The translations under genes were made by a program, and so were the position numbers. Positions 8,423 to 17,755 of a stretch of 64,000 nt of DNA are shown here, piece after piece (positions within the stretch are counted from its first letter, which is position 1; every line of letters starts with the position of its first letter). The stretch comes from Desulfovibrionaceae bacterium (lineage in GTDB: Bacteria; Desulfobacterota; Desulfovibrionia; Desulfovibrionales; Desulfovibrionaceae): the NCBI GenBank assembly GCA_910575755.1, contig CAJTFO010000002.1:1-64000 (forward strand). The letters are read 5' to 3'. The notes beneath the pieces were generated by a model that searched no databases, was not told the DNA's origin, and was given only the letters and a program-made list of their open reading frames with translations.

Positions 8423-10015
8423 ATGTGGGATTTTTCTTGGATCATGGATTTTTCGGCCTGGGCCGGTCTGGGCACGCTGGTGCTTCTGGAAGTGGTGCTG
8501 GGGGTGGACAATCTGGTGTTCATCTCCATTCTGGTGGGGCGGCTGCCTGCCGACCAGAAACACAGGGCCTTTTTCACCGGTCTGGGGCTGGCGCTGATCA
8601 TGCGCCTGGTTCTGCTGGCGGCCATAGCCTGGATCATCGGCCTGACAGCGCCGCTGTTCAGCCTGGGCGGTCACGCTTTTTCCGCGCGTGATCTCATCCT
8701 CATGGGCGGCGGCGTGTTTCTGCTGTTCAAGGGCACACTGGAGTTGCACGAGCGCCTGGAGGGGGATGCGGCCGCTCCCGCCGATGCGGGGCGGCATGCG
8801 GGCTTCTGGCGGGTAATCGCGCAGATCATCGCCCTGGACGCGGTGTTTTCCCTGGATTCCATCATTACTTCCGTGGGCATGGTGGAGCATGTGTCCATCA
8901 TGATGCTGGCCGTGGCAACGGCCATGCTGGTCATGGGACTGGCCGCCGCGCCGCTGCTGGACTTTGTGGAGCGGCATCCCTCAATCATCGTGCTCTGTCT
9001 GGGCTTTCTGCTGATGATCGGCCTGAGCCTGCTCACCGAAGGTCTGGGATACCACATTCCCAAGGGCTATCTGTACGCGGCCATTATTTTCGCCGTTCTG
9101 GTGGAGGCGGCCAATCAGTGGGCCCTGCGCAACCGGCGCAAACGCATCAGCATGCGCGACATGCGCGAATCCACGGCGCGTGTGGTGTTGGGCCTGCTGG
9201 GCGGACGTTCCGCCCACGGCGAAGCCCAGCTTGACGCGGCGGCCCTGGCCGGAGAGGAGGGCCATGCGCTTTTCGCCCCTGAAGAACGGGCCATGGTGGC
9301 TCGCGTCATCCGGCTCAGCGGGCGCACGGCCCGCTTTATCATGATTCCGCGTCAGCGTGTGAACTGGCTGGACAGCCGCGCCGACCGCGAGACGGTGCAT
9401 CGCTTCGCGGCGGCATCCTCACTGCCCTGGTTGCCGGTACTGCGGCGCGAGACGGACGAGGTGCTGGGCGTGGCGCGCACGGGCGAGCTGCTGTCCGCGC
9501 CGCCTTCTTCCGCCGCCTCGCCGGACGGGCGCTGGAACCTGACGGAGTATATCCGGCCCGCGCCCACCATTTTTGAGCATACTTCCCTGGCGGACATTCT
9601 GGATGATTATCGCGGGCATCCCGCGCCGCTTTCCTTTGTGCGCGACGAATACGGCAGCGTGGTGGGGCTGATTACGCCAGCGGAGCTGCTCAGCGTGCTG
9701 GCCGGACAGGTGGGCGACATGCCCGCCGGACCGGAGTCCTGCCGCCAGCCGGACGGCAGTTGGCGTCTGCCGGGGCGGCTGTCCGTGGACGCGGTTGCGG
9801 CCTGGCTGGGCGTCAGCCTGCCGCCGCGCTCCACCAGCGCCACGCTGGCCGGGTTGATTCTGGAGCGCCTGGGGCACATCCCTGCTGTGGGAGAACGCCT
9901 GCTGCTTCAGGGCTGGGAACTGGAAATAACCAGTATGGATCGCCAGCGCATTGACGGGGTGCGCGCCGTCAGGGCGGCGCCGGCCGGCCCGGCCGGGAAG
10001 CCCCGGCGCGGCTGA
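8423..10015 (+). CDS. TerC-family membrane protein with CBS and CorC-type domains
   Basis: The 530-residue protein joins three parts. Residues 1-235 are a TerC domain with about seven membrane helices and the conserved acidic motifs VLLEVVLGVDNLVFISIL (about 20-37) and ALDAVFSLDSIITS (about 136-149), which in this family may bind metal ions. Residues about 300-450 form a CBS-domain pair (containing FIMIPRQRVNWLD and FVRDEYGSVVGLITP), a nucleotide-sensing module. The C-terminal 70 residues resemble the CorC/HlyC transporter-associated domain. Such fusions are thought to be metal exporters; proposed roles include manganese efflux or tellurite resistance. It starts 35 bases after the tsf terminator, and its stop lies 5 bases from the convergent gene's stop. 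The transported ion cannot be named from sequence. Confidence 0.9.
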   Translation: MWDFSWIMDFSAWAGLGTLVLLEVVLGVDNLVFISILVGRLPADQKHRAFFTGLGLALIMRLVLLAAIAWIIGLTAPLFSLGGHAFSARDLILMGGGVFLLFKGTLELHERLEGDAAAPADAGRHAGFWRVIAQIIALDAVFSLDSIITSVGMVEHVSIMMLAVATAMLVMGLAAAPLLDFVERHPSIIVLCLGFLLMIGLSLLTEGLGYHIPKGYLYAAIIFAVLVEAANQWALRNRRKRISMRDMRESTARVVLGLLGGRSAHGEAQLDAAALAGEEGHALFAPEERAMVARVIRLSGRTARFIMIPRQRVNWLDSRADRETVHRFAAASSLPWLPVLRRETDEVLGVARTGELLSAPPSSAASPDGRWNLTEYIRPAPTIFEHTSLADILDDYRGHPAPLSFVRDEYGSVVGLITPAELLSVLAGQVGDMPAGPESCRQPDGSWRLPGRLSVDAVAAWLGVSLPPRSTSATLAGLILERLGHIPAVGERLLLQGWELEITSMDRQRIDGVRAVRAAPAGPAGKPRRG

Positions 10016-10020
10016 CCGCC

Positions 10021-11241
10021 TCAGCTCTGCTCCGCCTGTTCGTAAGGGATGCGCTCAAAGACCTTGCGGCTTGAGGTCAGGGAAATGTGGTAATACTGGT
10101 TCTGGGGAATGTAGATATAGGGCACGTCCTCGCTGCGCTGACGCAGAAAGAGCGAAAGCAGCACGCGGTTGATGGCCTGGTGGCCCACAATGAGCAGGGG
10201 CGCGTCCCCGGCCAGAAAGAGCGCGCGCCTGAGCCCGCGCTGCACGCGTTCACGCAGGATGGCGTAACTTTCGCCATTGGGATAGGCGTAGCCGTATTTG
10301 TCCGCATTGCGGCCCGCCGTGACCTCGGGCATGCTGCGGCGTATTTCCGAATAGAGCATGCCTTCACAGTCGCCGGCCCAGATTTCGTCAAATTCCTTGA
10401 GGGCCATGACGTGCGCGCCGGGGCGCTCGCTGAGCAGCGGGGCCGCTGTTTCGTGCGAGCGGAAGCGGGTGGAAGTGAAAACCCAGTCAATGCGGTGGTC
10501 ATGCAGGTGCCTGGCCAGGGCCTTGGCCTGGGAACGCCCCAGGGCCGTGAGCGGAGGGTCGCCGCCTATGCGGCCCTGCACGTTGAATTCCGTCTGGCCG
10601 TGGCGGGCCAGATAGAGGCTGTGCACCCAGACGCTGACCACTATCTCACGGATGGCCGGATAATAGGGCGACCCCTCGCAGGGCCGTTCGTCCAGAATGC
10701 GGTTGGCCGTGGAATCCACGCAGAGCCAGAATTTTTCATCCCGCAACGGGCTGTAGATGGATTCATAATAGCCGATGCGCTTCATGAAGCTGTCCAGAGC
10801 GGCTTCCTCGCTGTAGGACGCATACTCCGGAAGGGCGGTCTTGCGCCGGATGCAGGCGTTGAGCAACAGCGGGTCCTCATTGACGCATTCCACAAAGAGC
10901 ACGGGATGGTCGCTGAGCGTTTTTTCCATCAGCGCCCGTCGCGCCGCGCTGGCATTGGTGGCGTCCATAATGGCCACATCGCCGTCGCCGGCCAGCCAGG
11001 CGCGGGCCTGCTCCATATTGCGGCGTGCAATCAGTTCGCGGGCCTCGCGACCGAAGCTGTTGTCCGGATTGTAGAAATCCGGCTCTGTGGATTCCGCGCC
11101 CATCAGGGCCCGGCGCATGTCGCCATTGTTAAAAATCTGCGCCCGAATGCCCTCGGCCTGCAAACCCTGACGGATGCGCCGCGCCAGCGTGGACTTGCCG
11201 CGCGCGGGCAGGCCCACCATCGCTACATACAACTTCTGCAT
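10021..11241 (-). CDS. 6-phosphofructo-2-kinase/fructose-2,6-bisphosphatase-like bifunctional protein
   Basis: The 406-residue protein has the two-part build of eukaryotic PFK-2/FBPase-2. The N-terminal kinase half has a Walker A motif GLPARGKST (10-18), the FNNGDMRR segment (37-44) and IMDATN (91-96). The C-terminal half is a phosphoglycerate-mutase-type phosphatase with LARHGQTEFN (211-220, catalytic His214), the FDEIWAGDCEGM segment (284-295) and GHQAIN (353-358, second His). The eukaryotic enzyme makes and breaks fructose-2,6-bisphosphate, a glycolysis regulator; the bacterial substrate is not established. The ATG at 11241 follows GGAGGGG. It is the last gene of a minus-strand run behind a Sel1 protein, an LIC12162-type transferase and NeuB. 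A sugar-phosphate metabolic role is inference. Confidence 0.85.
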   Translation of the reverse strand: MQKLYVAMVGLPARGKSTLARRIRQGLQAEGIRAQIFNNGDMRRALMGAESTEPDFYNPDNSFGREARELIARRNMEQARAWLAGDGDVAIMDATNASAARRALMEKTLSDHPVLFVECVNEDPLLLNACIRRKTALPEYASYSEEAALDSFMKRIGYYESIYSPLRDEKFWLCVDSTANRILDERPCEGSPYYPAIREIVVSVWVHSLYLARHGQTEFNVQGRIGGDPPLTALGRSQAKALARHLHDHRIDWVFTSTRFRSHETAAPLLSERPGAHVMALKEFDEIWAGDCEGMLYSEIRRSMPEVTAGRNADKYGYAYPNGESYAILRERVQRGLRRALFLAGDAPLLIVGHQAINRVLLSLFLRQRSEDVPYIYIPQNQYYHISLTSSRKVFERIPYEQAEQS

Positions 11242-11330
11242 ATGCCCCTCCGCTGGAATCATGGTAGGGGAAAAGCCCGAAAAACGGAAGATGCTCTCGT
11301 GTCTGTTTGCACGCTCTCTGGGAGCGCATT

Positions 11331-12368
11331 TCAGCGATCCCTGGCTTTCTGGCGGGGCTGCTTGGCGGCGGGCGCGGGTTTGGCCGGGGGGGTCGCTTTG
11401 CCCTGAGCGCGAAGCACGGCTCTGGCGTCCGGATCGCCGTTTTTGGCGGCCAGGCGATACCAGCGGGTGGCCTCGCTCAGATTGCGGGGCACGCCGGTGC
11501 CCTGATCGTACATCAGGCCCAGGCTGTACTGGGCGGCGGGCTCGTCCTGTTCGGCGGCCTTGCGGTACCATTCCACAGCCTTGTTGTAATCCTGCGGCAC
11601 GCCCCGCCCCTGTTCGTACATAAAGCCCAGATTGTACTGGGCTTCGGCGTAGCCGCGTTCGGCGGCGCGGGTATACCACTGCACGGCCCTGGACGGGTCC
11701 TGCGCGTAGCCGCGCCCCTCGGCGTACATGAAGGCCAGGTTGTTCTGGGCCTTGACGTGATCCTGTTCGGCGGCCTTTTCAAACCAGTGTACGGCCTTGG
11801 TGTCGCTCTGGCTTTCGCCCTTGCTGTTCAGATAGGTCCAGCCCAGGGAATACTGGGCGTCGGCCAGACCCTGGTTGGCGGCGCGGCTGTACCAGTCTAT
11901 GGCCGCGTTTTCATCCTTGGCGACGCCGCGACCGTAGGCGTGCAGATAGCCCAGATTGTACTGGGCCATGGCCAGCCCCTGTTCGGCGGCCTTGCGGAAC
12001 CAGCGCGCCGCCTCGCGGTAATTGCGGCGCACGCCCTGACCCGACGCCAGGGCCGTGCCCCAGGCGTTCTGGGCGCTGATGTCGCCTTTCTCCGCCGCCT
12101 GGCGGAAGAGCTGAGCCGCGCGCTGCGCGTTTTTTTTGACGCCCTGGCCGTCGAGGGTCAGACGCCCCAGCACATAGAGGGCTTCGGCATTGCCGGCGTC
12201 GGCCAGCGGTCTGAGCAGGTTCACGGCTTTGTCGTAGTCCGCCGCGCTAATGGCGACCTGGGCTTCGCGCAGGCCGGCGGCGGCGTCAGTCGGGGTCGCG
12301 CAGGCCGGCGGCGGCAGAGGCGCGGCGGACAGCAGGAACAACAGAAAACAACGGAAAATCATGCTCAT
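11331..12368 (-). CDS. Secreted Sel1-repeat (TPR-like) protein
   Basis: The 345-residue protein starts with a signal peptide (MSMIFRCFLLFLLSAAPLPP, cleavage near residue 24). It then carries about seven or eight Sel1-like repeats of about 36 residues from residue 35 to 325, each with the AQYNLGFMYEQGRGVPQDY pattern, and ends in a Lys/Pro/Ala-rich tail. Sel1 repeats are helical scaffolds for protein-protein contacts, here in the periplasm. Its ATG overlaps the stop of the upstream LIC12162-type gene (ATGA), so translation is coupled. A structural or assembly role for the upstream glycan enzymes is inference. Confidence 0.85.
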   Translation of the reverse strand: MSMIFRCFLLFLLSAAPLPPPACATPTDAAAGLREAQVAISAADYDKAVNLLRPLADAGNAEALYVLGRLTLDGQGVKKNAQRAAQLFRQAAEKGDISAQNAWGTALASGQGVRRNYREAARWFRKAAEQGLAMAQYNLGYLHAYGRGVAKDENAAIDWYSRAANQGLADAQYSLGWTYLNSKGESQSDTKAVHWFEKAAEQDHVKAQNNLAFMYAEGRGYAQDPSRAVQWYTRAAERGYAEAQYNLGFMYEQGRGVPQDYNKAVEWYRKAAEQDEPAAQYSLGLMYDQGTGVPRNLSEATRWYRLAAKNGDPDARAVLRAQGKATPPAKPAPAAKQPRQKARDR

Positions 12369-14119
12369 AGTTTTTTCAGGGTTTGAGTCCAGTAGGAATT
12401 TTCACTGCCCTTGACCATCATGGCCTGAAGGGCGCAATACGCGCGGCGCGCGTCCTGCACGGCGGCGCTGCGCCACCAGGCGACCGGGTCTTTCCACACC
12501 CGGTTGACCCTGGCGGCGGCCTCCTCGGCGGAACCGCACCAGATGCCCGCCCGGGCCAGCAGATCCAGCAGGGCTTCGCTTTCCGGCGTGAGCGGCCAGA
12601 CCTCGCGCGTCCAGAAAAGAATGGTGGGCACGTTGGCGGCCAGGGCCTCCAGCATGGTGGTGCCGTGGTGGTCCAGAACCAGCAGGCGGCAGGCCAGCAT
12701 CTGGGGGGTGAGCGGCCCCACGCTCAGGCGCACATGGGGAAAGCGCGGCAGCAGCCAGGTGGCGTCCTGCAGCATGCCGGGCAGGTCAAAATAGGGACGG
12801 TAAAACGTGCGGGATTGCAGGGCGCGGCCCAGAGCCTCGAAAAACCACTGTTTGTCCTCGCGGTACTGGACCAGTTGGAGCGGTGTGGGATAGGAGTTCA
12901 GGCGGTAGCCGCAGGTGGGCATTTCCGTGCCCACAAAAAGCAGATGCCGACCGTTTTCGCCGTGCCAGCGCCCGGCAATGCGGGCTATTTGCGGATAGGG
13001 CAGGGGGATGAAATTGCCCCGGCTGCCGGCGTGTTGGCTCCAGCCCCAGGTTCCGAAGGCGTGCTGACTGTATTCCACCAGGGCCGTGTCGCAGGTGACG
13101 CGTACCTGGCCGTAGTTGCCGCCGTGCTGCACATACATCAGCCGGTTGCCGCGGGCGCGCCAGACGGCCAGGCGCTGGCGGTAGGCCGCGTTTTCATAGG
13201 CGGCCACGCTGGCCACACGCAGACGGGGCGGAAAGAGGGCCTTTGCGAGTCGCCGCGGGTGGCGCAAACGCGCCAGGGAATGCGGCAGGACGGCCAGAAA
13301 AAGAGGCAGAGGGTCCAGGGGCAGAGCGGCGTCCGCGCCGGTGGCCCGGCTGCCGTACGTCGCGGCCAGAGATTGGGAATGGTCCTGCCCGTGGCTTGCA
13401 TGCAGCAGCGCGAGGGAAAAGCGCAGCGCCTGCCGGATGCTCATGCCCTTGAGGCGTGGAAAGGGCAAATGCAGTTGCGCCCGCCGGGCCCATTGTCGCA
13501 GGCGGTCTTTGAGAGTCATGGGCCTTTCGTCGCCACAGGCTTCGCTGAGCGGCGGCAGCATTTCCTTGCGCCAGGCTTCGGGCCAGCGGGCCTCCAGCAG
13601 GCGCGAAAGCAGCCAGTGATTGAAGCTTGCGCCCAGCGCGCCGCGCAGTGTGAAATCGTGCTCATCGCGAAAGCTGAAGGCGCAGTTTTCAGGCAGCAGG
13701 GGCACGCGCAGGGGCAGATGGCCCCAGGCCTCGGTCATGGCCCTGACCCGTTGCCAGCGTTCCACGATCTGTTTGGCCACGTCAATGGCCCAGGGCGTGA
13801 GCAGGGTTTCCCAGTAGGAAGCGGGCAGATCCGCGCTGTGCGGGCAAAGCCGCGCGGCCAGGGCGGGCAGGCTGTCCACGCAGAGAGCCTGCGCCTCTTT
13901 GGCTGTGCGCTCCAGAACCTTGAGATCGCGCAGAGGTTCCGGCGCGAAGGTGAAGCGGTATTCCCAGTCGGGAAAAAAGTCCTCCATCCCGGCAAAGCAC
14001 CACGGCCCGGCGGCCCAATGCGTCTCCGGCGCGGCCCCGCGCGGCATGGCCCCCAGCGCCAGAGTGACGCCGCCGCCCAGCGCGCCTGTTGTCGTGTCCG
14101 TCAGGGGAGTCGTGTTCAT
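12365..14119 (-). CDS. LIC12162-family transferase (O-antigen-type)
   Basis: The 584-residue protein resembles the putative transferase family named after Leptospira LIC12162, found in O-antigen and surface-glycan loci and often near nonulosonate (sialic-acid-like) genes. Recognisable stretches are GPWCFAGMEDFFPDWE near the N-terminus, the mid-protein LMYVQHGGNYGQVR (about residue 328), and the C-terminal LLVLDHHGTTMLEALAANVP (about 482), which resembles the acceptor- and donor-binding part of GT-B glycosyltransferases. There is no signal peptide. It overlaps neuB upstream and the Sel1 gene downstream by 4 bases each (ATGA), placing all three in one translationally coupled operon. Transfer of a nonulosonic acid is a reasonable inference but unproven. 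Confidence 0.8.
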   Translation of the reverse strand: MNTTPLTDTTTGALGGGVTLALGAMPRGAAPETHWAAGPWCFAGMEDFFPDWEYRFTFAPEPLRDLKVLERTAKEAQALCVDSLPALAARLCPHSADLPASYWETLLTPWAIDVAKQIVERWQRVRAMTEAWGHLPLRVPLLPENCAFSFRDEHDFTLRGALGASFNHWLLSRLLEARWPEAWRKEMLPPLSEACGDERPMTLKDRLRQWARRAQLHLPFPRLKGMSIRQALRFSLALLHASHGQDHSQSLAATYGSRATGADAALPLDPLPLFLAVLPHSLARLRHPRRLAKALFPPRLRVASVAAYENAAYRQRLAVWRARGNRLMYVQHGGNYGQVRVTCDTALVEYSQHAFGTWGWSQHAGSRGNFIPLPYPQIARIAGRWHGENGRHLLFVGTEMPTCGYRLNSYPTPLQLVQYREDKQWFFEALGRALQSRTFYRPYFDLPGMLQDATWLLPRFPHVRLSVGPLTPQMLACRLLVLDHHGTTMLEALAANVPTILFWTREVWPLTPESEALLDLLARAGIWCGSAEEAAARVNRVWKDPVAWWRSAAVQDARRAYCALQAMMVKGSENSYWTQTLKKL

Positions 14120-15177
14120 GCTTTGTCCAGATCCGTCCAGTGCAGCACCGTGTCTTCCGGCAGGTCGCGCCGGGCGCGCAGGCCAAGCACTTCGTCATAA
14201 TTGCGCGGGGAAATGCCGTGGGCCGGGCGCTTCCAGGTCAGGTCCGCCGGGGTCAGGGCCTGACCGGCGGGCACGGCGCGGGCCGTGACCAGCGAACGGC
14301 GGGCGTGCCGGCGGGCCGGCTCCTCTTCGGGCAGGGCGCGCACGTCCAGCGCGCCCACACTGGCCAGCGTACGCCGCAGCCGGGCGTAAAAACGCTTCAG
14401 ATCCTCTTTGTCCATGGCGTGGTAATGGTCGTTGCCGGGCAGGGTCTTGTCGTGACTGAAATGTTTTTCCAGCACGCGCGCTCCCAGCAGGGTGGCCGTT
14501 TCAAGGATGTGCATGTCCTGGGGCAGGGTGTGATCGGAATAGCCGATGACATGCCGGGGGAAGTGCCGCCTGAGGGCCGGAATCATGCCCAGGGCCGCGT
14601 TTTCGTCGGCTGTGGGATAATTCAGCACGCAGTGCAGCAGGGCCAGGGGGTTGCCCTTTTCCTCAATCCATTCCACGGCCTCGGCGATTTCATGCAGATG
14701 GGCCGCGCCCGTGGACAGCAGAATGGGTTTTTTGAAATCGCAAAGAATGCGGATAAAGGGCCTGTTGGTGATGTCGGACGAGGAAATCTTGAACACGTCC
14801 ATGAGATCATTGAGAAAATACGCGGATTCCACGTCAAAGGGCGTGGACAGAAAGGCAATGCCCGCAGTGTCGCAGTGTTTGCGCAGGGCTTCAAATTCGT
14901 TTTTCCAGAAGGAGTCGTGCCGTCTGAAAAGCTCATACTGGCTTTTGGTGGGTTCCTTGCTGGTATCCCAGTAGGCGGGCGAATCCTTGGAGGCCAGGGT
15001 GGCGGCCTTGTAGGTCTGAAACTTGATGGCGTCGGCTCCGCCTTCGGCGGCTTCGTCAATAAGGCGGCGGGCGATGTCCATGCTGCCCTCGTGGTTCACG
15101 CCGGCTTCGGCGATGACATAGGGCATGGGAATATGAGTTTCCCGCGCGGGGGCAGTGAATATATCGGTGATGTTCAT
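14116..15177 (-). CDS. N-acetylneuraminate synthase family protein (NeuB/SpsE-like)
   Basis: The enzyme class condenses phosphoenolpyruvate with an N-acetylated hexosamine to make a nine-carbon nonulosonic acid (sialic, legionaminic or pseudaminic acid). The 353-residue sequence has the TIM-barrel domain (about 20-265) with YVIAEAGVNHEGSMDIA, DAIKFQTYK, KISSSDITNRPFI and VIGYSDHT, followed by a C-terminal SAF/antifreeze-like domain (about 290-350, SLVTARAVPAGQALTPADLT). GAGGAGCGAGCC precedes the ATG. It leads an operon with the LIC12162-type transferase. No CMP-sugar synthetase or epimerase gene is nearby, so the pathway must be completed elsewhere. Which sugar is made cannot be decided here. 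Confidence 0.9.
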   Translation of the reverse strand: MNITDIFTAPARETHIPMPYVIAEAGVNHEGSMDIARRLIDEAAEGGADAIKFQTYKAATLASKDSPAYWDTSKEPTKSQYELFRRHDSFWKNEFEALRKHCDTAGIAFLSTPFDVESAYFLNDLMDVFKISSSDITNRPFIRILCDFKKPILLSTGAAHLHEIAEAVEWIEEKGNPLALLHCVLNYPTADENAALGMIPALRRHFPRHVIGYSDHTLPQDMHILETATLLGARVLEKHFSHDKTLPGNDHYHAMDKEDLKRFYARLRRTLASVGALDVRALPEEEPARRHARRSLVTARAVPAGQALTPADLTWKRPAHGISPRNYDEVLGLRARRDLPEDTVLHWTDLDKA

Positions 15178-15288
15178 GGCTCGCTCCTCGCTGTGATGGC
15201 TGAAATTTTCCGTATACGCGCTTGCGGCGCAAAAGAAAAGCGCGTGCGCGCCTGGCGTGTCGCTGACGCGGCAGGCTGCCCCTGCGGC

Positions 15289-16578
15289 CTACAGCAGGAG
15301 CACGTCCACCACGCTGCCCTTTTCCAGTCCTTCAAGGTCGGCGTCAATGCGCACCAGCCCCTGCGCGTCCAGCAGGGTGCGCAACAGGCCGGAAAGGCCG
15401 GGCACGGGCACGGCCAGGGGCAGCCCCCCGTCTGCCGCCGGAGCTTCCAGGCGCACCCGCAGGTAATCCTCGCGGCCCTGTCTGGAAGCCATGTTGCGCG
15501 ACAGCACGGCCTTGCGGGCCGGGCGGCGGCTCTGGTCAAAGGCGTCGGCGCATCCGGCCAGGTGACGCAGAAAGGGCGCGCCCAGCACGAACATGACCAC
15601 CTGGGCCGAGGCCACCTGCCCCGGCAGGCCCCAGACGCACTTGCCGCCCACGCGGGCCAGGATCAGCGGCTTGCCCGGCGAAAGAGCCACGCCGTGACAG
15701 AAAATTTCCGCGCCGGGCAGGCGCTTCAGGGCGGTGATGGTGAAATCGCGCGCGCCCACGGAACTGCCGCCGGAGAGCAGCAGCACATCCACCTGTGCAA
15801 GATGCTTCTGCAGGGCGGCGGCAATGGCCTCCAGATCGTCGGGCACAATGCCCAGCAGGCGCGGTTCGGCCCCGGCCTCGCGACAGATGGCCGCCAGGGC
15901 GTGGCTGTTCACGTCCCGCACCTGACCGGGCCGTGGATCGGCGCTGACGGGAATGACCTCATCCCCGGTGGAGAGAATGCCCACCCTGGGCCGGGCGCGC
16001 ACTGTGGCCTGTTGCGCGCCGCAGGCGGCCAGCAGGCCGATCTCCTGAGGACGGAGCGGTGTGCCGGCCCGCAGCGCCGGGCAGCCCCGGCGCGCGTCGT
16101 CGCCGCGCCGGAGCACATGCGCGCCCGGAGCCACAGGACGCCGGATTTCCACAAGAATTTCCTCTTGCCCGCCGCTTTGACCATCGTTGTGGGCGGTCAG
16201 TTCCTGGGTATATTCCACCATAACCACGGCATCGGCGCCGTCCGGCAGGGGGCCGCCGGTGACAATGGCCGCGCACTGGCCCGGCTCCACGCTGAAATCC
16301 GCCGGACGGTCCACAGCGATGCGGCCCACGCGGTTCAGATAGGCCGGATTGCCCTCGGACGCGCCAAAGACGTCCGCCGCCCGCACGGCGTAACCGTCCA
16401 TGCCGGAGCGGCTGGTCAGGGGCACGTCTTCCCTGGCTGTCACGTCGGCCGCCAGCACACGGCCTTCCAGCCCGCGCGGATCTTCCAGCCCCGCCGTTTC
16501 GGCGGGCAAAGGGGCAAAGCTTTTCAGGCGGCGGATTACTTCCGCCACGGACAAGACCACAAAAAAATCCTGGGACAT
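15289..16578 (-). CDS. moeA: Molybdopterin molybdenumtransferase MoeA
   Basis: MoeA inserts molybdate into adenylylated molybdopterin in the last step of molybdenum cofactor synthesis, needed by formate dehydrogenases and other Mo/W enzymes of sulfate reducers. The 429-residue protein shows the family pattern: RSGMDGYAVRAADV (about 58-71), GADAVVMVEYT, GILSTGDEV, LLLSGGSSVGARDF and the C-terminal-domain part LPGQVASAQVVMFV. I chose ATG 16578 because GAGGAAAG precedes it and the conserved domain starts soon after; a longer frame upstream is GC-rich non-homologous sequence. It is divergent from rpsL and 111 bases ahead of neuB. It is full length. Confidence 0.95.
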   Translation of the reverse strand: MSQDFFVVLSVAEVIRRLKSFAPLPAETAGLEDPRGLEGRVLAADVTAREDVPLTSRSGMDGYAVRAADVFGASEGNPAYLNRVGRIAVDRPADFSVEPGQCAAIVTGGPLPDGADAVVMVEYTQELTAHNDGQSGGQEEILVEIRRPVAPGAHVLRRGDDARRGCPALRAGTPLRPQEIGLLAACGAQQATVRARPRVGILSTGDEVIPVSADPRPGQVRDVNSHALAAICREAGAEPRLLGIVPDDLEAIAAALQKHLAQVDVLLLSGGSSVGARDFTITALKRLPGAEIFCHGVALSPGKPLILARVGGKCVWGLPGQVASAQVVMFVLGAPFLRHLAGCADAFDQSRRPARKAVLSRNMASRQGREDYLRVRLEAPAADGGLPLAVPVPGLSGLLRTLLDAQGLVRIDADLEGLEKGSVVDVLLL

Positions 16579-16674
16579 GGCTTTCCTCGCTTGAGCCCGT
16601 GTAGCGCATCTGCGGCGTCCCGGCAAGCCGGGGCCGCCTTTATGCCGCCGTCCTGCGGCCCGCCGGCGCGCCTC

Positions 16675-16703
16675 TTGACAGCCGCCCCCGCCTGGGCTAT
16701 GTC
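16675..16703 (+). promoter_or_regulatory. Predicted promoter of rpsL-rpsG-fusA
   Basis: A perfect -35 box TTGACA (16675-16680) is followed after 17 bases by TATGTC (16698-16703). The transcript would start about 40 bases before the rpsL ATG. Confidence 0.6.
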
Positions 16704-16750
16704 CAACCACTTGAAGTTTTCCCTGTGTAACTGTTCCTTATGGAGGAATC

Positions 16751-17122
16751 ATGCCCACGATCAATCAGCTCATCCGCATTGAGCGGAAGGCCGTGGTGAA
16801 ACGCAAGAAAACCCCGGCGCTGCAGGCCTGCCCGCAGCGTCGCGGCGTGTGTACCCGCGTTTACACCACCACCCCCAAAAAGCCGAACTCCGCCTTGCGC
16901 AAGGTGGCCCGCGTGCGCCTGACCAACGGCATTGAAGTGACGGCCTACATCCCCGGCGAAGGCCACAACCTGCAGGAGCACTCTGTGGTGATCATCCGCG
17001 GCGGCCGTGTGAAAGACCTTCCCGGCGTCCGTTACCACATTGTGCGCGGCACCCTGGATACCTCCGGTGTGGCCGACCGCCGCAAGAGCCGTTCCAAGTA
17101 CGGCGCCAAGCGGCCCAAGTAG
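16751..17122 (+). CDS. rpsL: 30S ribosomal protein S12
   Basis: S12 lies at the decoding centre of the small subunit. The 123-residue sequence is nearly invariant: [40 protein letters not shown] and [14 protein letters not shown]. Lysines equivalent to E. coli K42 (in PKKPNSA) and K87 (in RVKDLPG) are wild type, so no streptomycin-resistance substitution is visible at those positions. TATGGAGGAATC precedes the ATG. It is the first gene of the str operon here. Confidence 0.99.
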   Translation: MPTINQLIRIERKAVVKRKKTPALQACPQRRGVCTRVYTTTPKKPNSALRKVARVRLTNGIEVTAYIPGEGHNLQEHSVVIIRGGRVKDLPGVRYHIVRGTLDTSGVADRRKSRSKYGAKRPK

Positions 17123-17258
17123 GTTCTTGATTCCGTTCACTTCCGACCATCCGTCCGGCGTGCGCCATGCGCCGCGCCACGGCCGCCCGCTTTCAGGCTG
17201 GGCGCCGGCGCGTCGCGGGGTTGGTGACGCCGCAATACACGCATGAAGGAGAAACCCC

Positions 17259-17729
17259 ATGCCCCGTAAAGGTCCTGTTCCCAAGAGGGAAGTGCTGCCC
17301 GATCCGCTGTACTCCAGCCGTCTGGTCACCAAATTCGTGAACCGGCTGATGTATAACGGCAAAAAAGGCGCGGCTGAAAAGATTTTTTACAGCTCCCTGG
17401 AAACCCTGGCTGAAAAGACCGGCGAAGATCCCATGCGCGCCTTTGAAAAGGCCCTGGACAACGTCAAGCCGCATATGGAAGTCAAGGCCCGCCGCGTGGG
17501 CGGCGCCACCTATCAGGTGCCCATGGAAGTGCGTCCCGAGCGTCAGGTTTCCCTGTCCATCCGCTGGCTGATCAACTATTCCCGCTCGCGCGGCGAAAAA
17601 GGGATGACCGCCAAACTTTCCGCCGAACTGCTGGATGCCTATAACGGTCGCGGCGGCGCGGTGAAAAAGCGTGAAGACACCCACCGCATGGCCGACGCCA
17701 ACAAGGCCTTCTCCCACTACCGCTGGTAA
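17259..17729 (+). CDS. rpsG: 30S ribosomal protein S7
   Basis: S7 is a primary assembly protein of the 30S head and a translational regulator of the str operon in E. coli. The 156-residue protein starts [16 protein letters not shown] and has [16 protein letters not shown] and [20 protein letters not shown]-type C-terminal signatures. GAAGGAG precedes the ATG. The 136-base gap after rpsL is longer than in many bacteria and GC-rich. Confidence 0.99.
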   Translation: MPRKGPVPKREVLPDPLYSSRLVTKFVNRLMYNGKKGAAEKIFYSSLETLAEKTGEDPMRAFEKALDNVKPHMEVKARRVGGATYQVPMEVRPERQVSLSIRWLINYSRSRGEKGMTAKLSAELLDAYNGRGGAVKKREDTHRMADANKAFSHYRW

Positions 17730-17755
17730 GGCCGCTACCGTCAGAATCGCATGCC

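Noticed and set aside
12383-16782. Very long plus-strand open frames (605 and 897 codons) over the moeA-neuB-LIC12162 region
   Set aside because: They lie antisense to well-conserved genes; GC-rich third positions keep the opposite strand open. The translations are rich in Gly, His, Gln and Arg without domain signals.
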